Assembly: GCA_964530165.1 (NCBI GenBank)
Contig: CAZGYE010000033.1
Location: forward strand, 1-28,122
Direction of reading: 5' to 3'
Source of the DNA: CAZGYE01 sp964530165
Lineage (GTDB): Bacteria; Planctomycetota; Planctomycetia; Planctomycetales; Planctomycetaceae
DNA length: 28,122 nt
The position numbers were made by a program, and so were the translations under genes. Below the pieces are notes generated by a model. That model worked only from the letters and a program-made list of their open reading frames with translations, did no database searches and was not told the DNA's origin. Within the stretch, counting starts at the first letter, position 1. The number at the start of each line of letters is the position of its first letter. Positions 22,879 to 28,122 of the stretch are shown here, one piece after another.

Positions 22879-24530
22879 TGCCACGTGAGCTCTCGACCGC
22901 ATTGCTGCCGCCGCGGCATCCGTGGCGTTCATTCCGTTTTTGCCGGGTTGCGGTGGTTGCCGCCGTTCTGTTGGCCGGTTGTGATCTGTTCTCGCCGTCC
23001 GATCGACAGTTCCTCACGAGCCAGCGCACTCAGAATCTGATTCGCCAAGCCCGCGAACCGGTTGAAGAGGCCCTCGAGGAGAACTTCGGTACGCCCGAGA
23101 ACCTGGTGGTGTGGTCCCGATTGCCCATCAACTACGGCGGCCCTGAAGGCCAATTCTTGAAGAGCGGCCGCAAGTTATACATGAAGCATTGCATACACTG
23201 CCACGGTGTCAGCGGCGACGGCAACGGTCCGACCGCCAAGTATCTCAATCCCCGCCCGCGGGATTACCGTCTGGGCGTTTTCAAGTTCACGTCGACCGCG
23301 CAGCGGGAAAAGGCAACACGGGAGGACCTCAAAGGGACCGTCAAACGCGGGATCCCCGGAACCTACATGCCGTCGTTCAAGCTGCTCGAAGACAAACAGT
23401 CCGATGCCATCGTCGAGTATGTTCGCTGGCTGGCCATTCGGGGTGAGTTCGAAAAAAAACTGGTCGATGAGCTGGAAGGAGACTACTCGCGCCAAGCCGT
23501 CGCGGAGCGTAAACAGGCGGGTGAAACGGACGCGGAGATCAAGAACGAATTGGCGTCGTTTCTCGCGGACGAGTTTTCCGGCATCATCGACTGGGCCGCC
23601 GACGACCTGACCGAGGCCTGGACACGCGCGGAGCAGCCCGCCAGCCTGGTGCTGCCCGAGACAGGCCGGGACGAAACCGTAGAGCAAATTGCAGCCAGCG
23701 TCGCCGAATGGATGCAGAAAAACGGCAAGTCGTTGAAGCACGGCCAACTGGACGCGTTCGCCGAACGCGAAGGGACGCAGGGGGCGGATGAATCAGTGCC
23801 GAAAAAATACGTCGCCGTGCGGGTCCGTCTTGCTGCGGAAACCGATGACTCGATCAAAGGACGGGATCTGCTCTGGATTGGTGGGACACTCAAGGGCCGC
23901 AAATACAAGATTCTCGCTTACGATCCTCAGCTCAAGGAATGCGTCTTGGCGCCACAGCGAGATGCTCCAGAGCTAGACATCCGAGAGTCGCCCGCGAAAG
24001 GAAGCCGCTTTGTCGTCGGCAAACAGATTCTCGATCGACTCGCCTACGTCATCCAGCACGGCGCCCGCATGAGTGAGCTTCTGAAGATGGCTGACGCTGA
24101 TCGCGAGAAGCTGCAGGAACAACTGGTCGACGATTCCCCCCGGCGCGGCCGATCACTCTATCTGGGCCCGAAAACCAAGTGCGCCACGTGTCACGGACCG
24201 CGAGGCCGAGGTGATGGGGAACTGACCCGGCAGTATGCCAAGATCCCGGGCACGAACGACGAATATCCCACTCCGGGGCTTTACGATTTGTGGCACAACA
24301 AGATCGTGCCGCGAGACCTGACGCGGGGCGTCTACCGCGGTGGTCGACGACCGATCGATCTTTATCGGCGTTTTTCTGTCGGGATCAAAGGGACGCCGAT
24401 GCCGGCCTTCGGCCCAGGGGTGCTCAGCGACGATGAGATTTGGGACCTCGTCAACTATGTGATGAGCATTCCGTCCGAAGACCGGAGATCTCCACCCAAC
24501 AGCAGGGCAAGACGGGTCGCTTCAAAATAG
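22878..24530 (+). CDS. Dihaem cytochrome c lipoprotein
   Basis: From the ATG that overlaps the previous stop by one base, the protein has 550 residues. The N-terminus carries a lipoprotein signal (LLAGC, lipid-bearing Cys35), so the protein should be membrane-tethered outside the cytoplasm. Two class I cytochrome c domains are seen: CIHCH (C105) with GTYMPSF as likely Met ligand, and CATCH (C435) with GTPMPAF. Between them lies an approximately 240-residue stretch without haem motifs, rich in charged helices. It is probably the electron shuttle or docking subunit that passes electrons from the octahaem protein to an oxidase. The neighbouring ctaA starts 10 bp after its stop, indicating one transcript. 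An open frame extends further upstream inside the octahaem gene but is a shadow. Confidence 0.9.
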   Translation: MPRELSTALLPPRHPWRSFRFCRVAVVAAVLLAGCDLFSPSDRQFLTSQRTQNLIRQAREPVEEALEENFGTPENLVVWSRLPINYGGPEGQFLKSGRKLYMKHCIHCHGVSGDGNGPTAKYLNPRPRDYRLGVFKFTSTAQREKATREDLKGTVKRGIPGTYMPSFKLLEDKQSDAIVEYVRWLAIRGEFEKKLVDELEGDYSRQAVAERKQAGETDAEIKNELASFLADEFSGIIDWAADDLTEAWTRAEQPASLVLPETGRDETVEQIAASVAEWMQKNGKSLKHGQLDAFAEREGTQGADESVPKKYVAVRVRLAAETDDSIKGRDLLWIGGTLKGRKYKILAYDPQLKECVLAPQRDAPELDIRESPAKGSRFVVGKQILDRLAYVIQHGARMSELLKMADADREKLQEQLVDDSPRRGRSLYLGPKTKCATCHGPRGRGDGELTRQYAKIPGTNDEYPTPGLYDLWHNKIVPRDLTRGVYRGGRRPIDLYRRFSVGIKGTPMPAFGPGVLSDDEIWDLVNYVMSIPSEDRRSPPNSRARRVASK

Positions 24531-24540
24531 GTCCTCTCCC

Positions 24541-25533
24541 ATGCAAGCCAATCCATACCAACCCTGGTTGCATCGCTTTGCCGTTTTGACGGCCTGCGCG
24601 GCGTTGTTGCCGATCGTCGTCGGTGCGCTGGTGACCACGCTGGACGCGGGCATGGCGTTTCACGATTGGCCCTCGTCGGACGGCCAGAATATGTTCCTGT
24701 ATCCGTGGCTGCAATCGGCCGGCGAGAAGTTCATAGAGCACGGACACCGGCTGGCAGGCGCATTGATTGGGATGCTCTCCATCGTGCTTGCGGGCCTGAC
24801 GTGGTGGAAGGAACCGCGACGATGGGTCAGGGTGACCGCGACATTGATCTTACTTGCCGTCATCGGACAGGGAATCTTGGGAGGCCAGCGGGTTCTCCGG
24901 GACGAACGTTTGTTGGCGATGGTGCATAGCGGCTTCGCTGCCTTGGTTTTTTCGCTGATGGCGGCTCTCGCGCTGTTTACCGGCCAACGGTGGTTGTTCC
25001 TCGGCCACCAGGTTCGAGACTGTCACATCAGTCGCTTAAAGCCGCTGGCGCTGCTCGCGCCGGCTCTGATCTTCTTTCAATACATGCTCGGCGGCGCATT
25101 GCGTCATCTGCACACCGTGCTGCACGCACACGTGGTGTTTGCGCTGGTTGTCTTGTCGTTTGTCGTGGTCACGGCCATAGTTGCGCATCGCACCCGAAAT
25201 TCCTGGCTGGTTCGGCCGGCCTGGTTGCTTGTGATTCTGGTCGTTGTACAGATCAGCCTCGGCGCCGGCGCCTGGGTGACGACGCTTGGCGTACCCCAGT
25301 GGGCCAGCGCACTTCACCTCCTGCCACGCGGTTACGTAGCCGTCGAGAACTCGGATTTGCAGATTGTTCTTCGGACCGGACACGCCGTCGTGGGTATGCT
25401 GGTGTTGATGACCTCGATCATTCTGGCCCTGCGCGTGTTCCGCCTCGATTCGCTGCGGGCCGAAAGGGGCGGATCGCAGGACAGGACGGACCGTATCATT
25501 CCACCGCCGCCGGTGCAGGGGGATGTGGGATGA
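24541..25533 (+). CDS. ctaA: Haem A synthase (CtaA/Cox15 family)
   Basis: This predicted 330-residue protein has about eight transmembrane helices. Family marks are EHGHR (residues 66-70), H129 in a helix (VHSGFA), LHAHVVF (H195, H197) and RTGHAVVG (H281), which are the conserved His of the two four-helix halves. CtaA oxidises the C8 methyl of haem O to a formyl group to give haem A. It overlaps ctaB by four bases (ATGA), the usual coupling of these two genes. No oxidase subunit is encoded in the window, so the haem A user lies elsewhere. The basic, Pro-rich C-terminal tail (about 310-330) is not part of the conserved fold. No good Shine-Dalgarno is seen before the ATG. Confidence 0.93.
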   Translation: MQANPYQPWLHRFAVLTACAALLPIVVGALVTTLDAGMAFHDWPSSDGQNMFLYPWLQSAGEKFIEHGHRLAGALIGMLSIVLAGLTWWKEPRRWVRVTATLILLAVIGQGILGGQRVLRDERLLAMVHSGFAALVFSLMAALALFTGQRWLFLGHQVRDCHISRLKPLALLAPALIFFQYMLGGALRHLHTVLHAHVVFALVVLSFVVVTAIVAHRTRNSWLVRPAWLLVILVVVQISLGAGAWVTTLGVPQWASALHLLPRGYVAVENSDLQIVLRTGHAVVGMLVLMTSIILALRVFRLDSLRAERGGSQDRTDRIIPPPPVQGDVG

Positions 25534-26612
25534 AACCGGCAGGTTCGGCTCCGTTCTGTGCACCGGCAGAAAGTATCGGCGTTTCACCTCGAAGGGCCGT
25601 CGTTCTGAAGCTGGCCGATTACCTGCAGTTGACGAAGCCGCGAATCGCGCTGTTGGCGCTGGTGACGGTCACCGTCGGTTACGCGCTCTCGCACACCGGC
25701 CCTTGGCAATCGATTCCGCTGTTGCATGCGTTGTTCGGCATCGCGCTGGTGGCTGCGGGATCGAGCGCGTTGAACCAGTTCGGCGAGCGTCGCACAGACG
25801 CCTGCATGCAGCGCACGGCCGACCGACCGCTGCCGGCAGGCCGCCTGTCGCCCGGGGAAGTCCTGCTGTTCGGTGTTGCCACCGGCGGATTGGGCAGTCT
25901 CTACCTTGCAGTGTGGGTGAACAGCCTGACGGCAATTCTGGCCGTGCTGACCCTGCTGTTGTACGCCGCCGTCTACACGCCGCTGAAGCGAGTGACGTCG
26001 CTGTGTACGGTGGTCGGTGCAATCCCCGGCGCCTTGCCGCCCGTATTGGGATGGACTGCGGCCGGTTCGTCCCTGGACGCGAAGGCGTTTTCGCTGTTTG
26101 CGATTCTGTTCCTGTGGCAGTTTCCGCATTCTCTGGCTATCGGCTGGTTGTACCGGGACGAGCATTCCCGCGCCGGGCTGAGGATGCCGCCTGTGCCGGG
26201 GACGGCGCCGCGGGTGGCCGGCTGGATGGCGGTCGGCTATGCGCTGGCCCTGCTGCCGGTGAGTCTGCTGCCGCTCCAATTCGGATTGGCCGGTAGGTAC
26301 TATTCTCTGGCGGCAATCGTGCTGGGAGTGGGTTATCTACTCTCGGCAGTGCGGTTTCTGTTGAGCGAGTCGTCATCGACGGCCCGCGGACTGTTCTTCT
26401 CGTCGCTGCTGTACCTGCCGGCACTGCTGCTGACATTGACCATCGACCACATGTCCGTCACCTTCACGGCCGATCCGGAACACGACACGCCGGAAGTTCT
26501 CCAGCGGTATGCCGAGGGCCGTCCTGTCAAGAGTGATCTCTTCCCGGCGGACACCGAGCGAGTGACGCTGCGACGAGCATTACAGAGCAACGCCCATTCA
26601 GAGAGCGATTAG
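25530..26612 (+). CDS. ctaB: Protohaem IX farnesyltransferase (haem O synthase, CtaB)
   Basis: From the ATG overlapping the ctaA stop the protein has 360 residues and about nine transmembrane helices. The UbiA-family site NQFGERRTDACMQRTADRP (82-100) has Glu86 where many family members have the first Asp of NxxxDxxxD; the second site is YRDEHSRAG (about 208-216). The enzyme adds a farnesyl group to haem b to make haem O, the substrate of CtaA. Length exceeds the usual 300 or so because of about 28 extra N-terminal residues and a hydrophilic C-terminal tail of about 45. GGGGGATGTGGG upstream can serve as Shine-Dalgarno. The open frame upstream of 25530 lies within ctaA and is rejected. It is followed within 1 bp by the DUF420 gene. 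Confidence 0.93.
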   Translation: MKPAGSAPFCAPAESIGVSPRRAVVLKLADYLQLTKPRIALLALVTVTVGYALSHTGPWQSIPLLHALFGIALVAAGSSALNQFGERRTDACMQRTADRPLPAGRLSPGEVLLFGVATGGLGSLYLAVWVNSLTAILAVLTLLLYAAVYTPLKRVTSLCTVVGAIPGALPPVLGWTAAGSSLDAKAFSLFAILFLWQFPHSLAIGWLYRDEHSRAGLRMPPVPGTAPRVAGWMAVGYALALLPVSLLPLQFGLAGRYYSLAAIVLGVGYLLSAVRFLLSESSSTARGLFFSSLLYLPALLLTLTIDHMSVTFTADPEHDTPEVLQRYAEGRPVKSDLFPADTERVTLRRALQSNAHSESD

Positions 26613-26613
26613 C

Positions 26614-27069
26614 GTGGACACTCCCGACTGGGTCAGAGCGCTACCGGGCGTCAACGCCGCTCTGAACGGGCTGGCGACGCTTCTGCTCGTCTGCGGATAC
26701 GCGCTCATTCGGCAGGGCAAGGTCAAAGGACACAAGCGCGCGATGCTCTCCGCGTTTGCCGCGTCGATTGCATTCCTGGCGTGTTATGCCGCCTATCACT
26801 GCGCGTTACGCCATTTCACGGGTGAAGGCTCGAAACCGTTCCTGGGAATCGGAGCGATCCGAACGGTTTATTTCACAATTTTGATCAGCCACATTGTTCT
26901 GGCGGCCCTGGTACCGGTGCTGGCGTCGATCACCATTTACCGGGGTCTGCACTCACAGTGGGAGCGGCACAAACGGATCGCGAAGGTAACCTTTCCGATC
27001 TGGCTGTACGTCTCTGTGACCGGCGTGACGATCTATGTAATGCTCTATCACTGGCCGATTGGTGAGTAG
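26614..27069 (+). CDS. DUF420 membrane protein (CtaM-like)
   Basis: This 151-residue protein starts at a GTG one base after the ctaB stop. It has four hydrophobic segments and the DUF420 pattern: conserved His in YHCALRH and SHIVLAALVP, then ERHKRIAKVTFPIWLYVSVTGVTIYVMLY at the end. DUF420 proteins usually sit next to haem-copper oxidase or haem A genes, and CtaM of Firmicutes, in this family, is needed for oxidase activity. An assembly role for the oxidase is inferred from family and context. It is the last gene of the respiratory cluster; a palindromic repeat 38 bp downstream may end the transcript. Confidence 0.88.
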   Translation: MDTPDWVRALPGVNAALNGLATLLLVCGYALIRQGKVKGHKRAMLSAFAASIAFLACYAAYHCALRHFTGEGSKPFLGIGAIRTVYFTILISHIVLAALVPVLASITIYRGLHSQWERHKRIAKVTFPIWLYVSVTGVTIYVMLYHWPIGE

Positions 27070-27107
27070 TGGTCGATCAAATCTAGAAATGACGGGTGCC
27101 ATTGCGT

Positions 27108-27165
27108 GTGGGGCAGACTTTCCAGCCTGCCATTGACGATCGGCAGGCTGGAAAGCCTGCCCCAC
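27108..27165. repeat. 58-nt palindromic repeat, copy 3
   Basis: Same 24-nt arms as copies 1 and 2 with one change in the left arm (A at 27117), and a different 10-nt loop (ATTGACGATC). It lies between the convergent DUF420 and Nif3-family genes, and the preceding stretch from 27067 (TAGTGGTC...TGACGGGTGCC) is about two-thirds identical to the left flank of copy 1. The rest of the 176-bp gap (27070-27245) holds no gene. Confidence 0.88.
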
Positions 27166-27245
27166 AACACCCTCCAAATCGAGCCTGACAGACCAATACA
27201 ACACCAAAACACTCGAAGTAGGGGCTTGTTGCATGGTTCCGGCTG

Positions 27246-28037
27246 TCAGGCCCACCCGACCGGGTCCGACTCCGTTTGGCTGGCCCAGACGGTCAACTCC
27301 CCAAATCGATCGGCCAAGACCTTTGCCAGGCGTTCGATAGCGGGCCGTTCGGTGGCGTAATGTCCCGCCAGAACCAGGGCGATGCCTGCCGACCGGGCCT
27401 CCAGGCAGGCGTGAAAGCGGGCCTCGCCGGTCAACAGCGCCTGACAGCCCTGCAACCGAGCGTCGGCCGTGAATTCCGCTGCCGAGCCGCACGCAATCCC
27501 CACACGCTGGATCGCGGCCGTCTCGTCACCGACATACTGCACACGGCTGATCCCCAGCCGCTGCTTCACCAGTTGGTTGAAACCGGCAAGCGTCATCGAC
27601 GCCGGCAGGTTTCCACATCGCCCGCCCCCCAGCGACCCTTCATCGGGTGGCTGCGGCCGCAATGCGGTCACGTCGTTCAGTTCCAGCAACTCGGCCAATT
27701 GCTGGTTGATCCCCTCCGCAGCACTGTCGTACCCGGTGTGGGGGCTGAAGACGGCGATACCGGCCGCAATCAGATCGAGCAGCATCCGACCTTCCGGCAT
27801 CTGGGCGGTCAGCCGCTGCACGGGCCGAAACAAAATGGGATGATGACTCACCACGAGCTGCGCCGCCCGCCGGATTGCCTCGTCAGCCACATCGGGCGTC
27901 AACGTCAGGCAGGTCATCACGGCCGAGACGTCAGCGTCTTCATCGCCGACGAGCAAACCGACGTTGTCCCACTCCTCGGCCAGCTCCGGCGGAGCAAGCT
28001 CTTTCAATAAGGCGGCGACCTGCGAAATCGAGACCAC
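27246..28037 (-). CDS. Nif3-family dinuclear metal-binding protein
   Basis: This predicted 263-residue protein has the Nif3/YbgI (formerly GTP cyclohydrolase I type 2) signatures: EEWDNVGLLVGD near the N-terminus, VVSHHPILF with metal ligands H65 and H66, HTGYD with H100 and D104, and GHYATE with H226 and E230. This is the short form without the PII-like insert. The family forms hexameric rings with two metals per subunit; its physiological reaction remains uncertain, with phosphoesterase or GTP-related activities proposed. It is expected in the cytoplasm. The GTG start at 28037 is preferred because AGGAG lies 9 nt upstream. Palindromic repeat copies flank the gene on both sides, at 27108 and at 28070. 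Confidence 0.92.
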   Translation of the reverse strand: MVSISQVAALLKELAPPELAEEWDNVGLLVGDEDADVSAVMTCLTLTPDVADEAIRRAAQLVVSHHPILFRPVQRLTAQMPEGRMLLDLIAAGIAVFSPHTGYDSAAEGINQQLAELLELNDVTALRPQPPDEGSLGGGRCGNLPASMTLAGFNQLVKQRLGISRVQYVGDETAAIQRVGIACGSAAEFTADARLQGCQALLTGEARFHACLEARSAGIALVLAGHYATERPAIERLAKVLADRFGELTVWASQTESDPVGWA

Positions 28038-28047
28038 GTTGTCGAAC

Positions 28048-28052
28048 TCCTA
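28048..28052 (-). promoter_or_regulatory. Shine-Dalgarno deciding the GTG start of the Nif3-family gene
   Basis: AGGAG on the minus strand is 10 nt before the GTG at 28037 (9 or 10 nt spacing depending on convention). The next in-frame Met codon would cut into the conserved N-terminus. Confidence 0.65.
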
Positions 28053-28069
28053 GCCTGCCGCCCATTTTT

Positions 28070-28122
28070 GTGGGGCAGGCTTTCCAGCCTGCCACGACCA
28101 ATTGGCAGGCTGGAAAGCCTGC
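28070..28122. repeat. 58-nt palindromic repeat, copy 4, cut by the window end
   Basis: A full left arm and a 10-nt loop (ACGACCAATT) are followed by 19 nt of the right arm before the sequence ends. Read on the minus strand the loop is AATTGGTCGT, 8 of 10 matching the loop of copies 1 and 2, so this copy is in the opposite orientation. It lies 32 nt upstream of the Nif3-family gene rather than behind it, so it is not a terminator for that gene. Confidence 0.88.

Noticed and set aside
15390..24530. Alternative complex III (Act) cluster
   Set aside because: True Rieske and cytochrome b genes are present and no ActB-like molybdopterin-type or NrfD-like subunit is seen.

Overview
The window looks like a chromosomal segment of a planctomycete (Planctomycetota). 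This is an inference from four things: high-GC coding, several proteins starting with a short CxxC zinc ribbon followed by membrane segments, a Rieske/cytochrome b operon with split cytochrome b and very large multiheme c partners, and many short palindromic intergenic repeats (GTGGGGCAGGC...GCCTGCCCCAC type) of a kind common in this phylum. I see no rRNA, tRNA, CRISPR array, transposase or phage gene.

Layout. Positions 164-1243 (+) encode a membrane-anchored HEAT-repeat protein. It converges on a run of minus-strand genes: a zinc-ribbon/TPR-like membrane protein (1353-3950), a methyltransferase-glycosyltransferase fusion (4085-5812) and a secreted protein with DUF11/CARDB-like beta-sandwich repeats (5871-7919). 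A divergent region of about 200 bp leads to a gamma-glutamyltranspeptidase (8121-9797, +). After a repeat-rich gap, a tight plus-strand cluster (10203-14017) encodes a zinc-ribbon MotA/TolQ/ExbB-type channel protein with a long coiled tail and two different single-pass ExbD-like partners, only one of which keeps the transmembrane Asp. A DUF4392/glutamate-cyclase-like gene (14018-15061, -) meets this cluster end to end.

From 15390 to 27069 (+) lies a respiratory gene set: a Rieske protein with a long repetitive N-terminal extension, a cytochrome b6-like subunit with four haem-b histidines and the Cys of haem c_n, a long subunit-IV-like second half of cytochrome b, a 1304-residue octahaem cytochrome c with a coiled-coil neck, a dihaem cytochrome c lipoprotein, haem A synthase (CtaA), protohaem IX farnesyltransferase (CtaB) and a DUF420 protein. 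Together these suggest a quinol:electron-acceptor oxidoreductase (a bc/b6f-type complex whose c1/f role is taken by the multihaem proteins), coupled to production of haem A for an aa3-type oxidase encoded outside the window. A Nif3-family gene (27246-28037, -) closes the window.

The most interesting items are the asymmetric Zn-ribbon ExbB/ExbD/ExbD' module, the unusual bc complex subunits, and a 58-60 nt palindromic repeat present four times, once inside a coding sequence without breaking its frame. Family assignments come from reading motifs; no database search was run.
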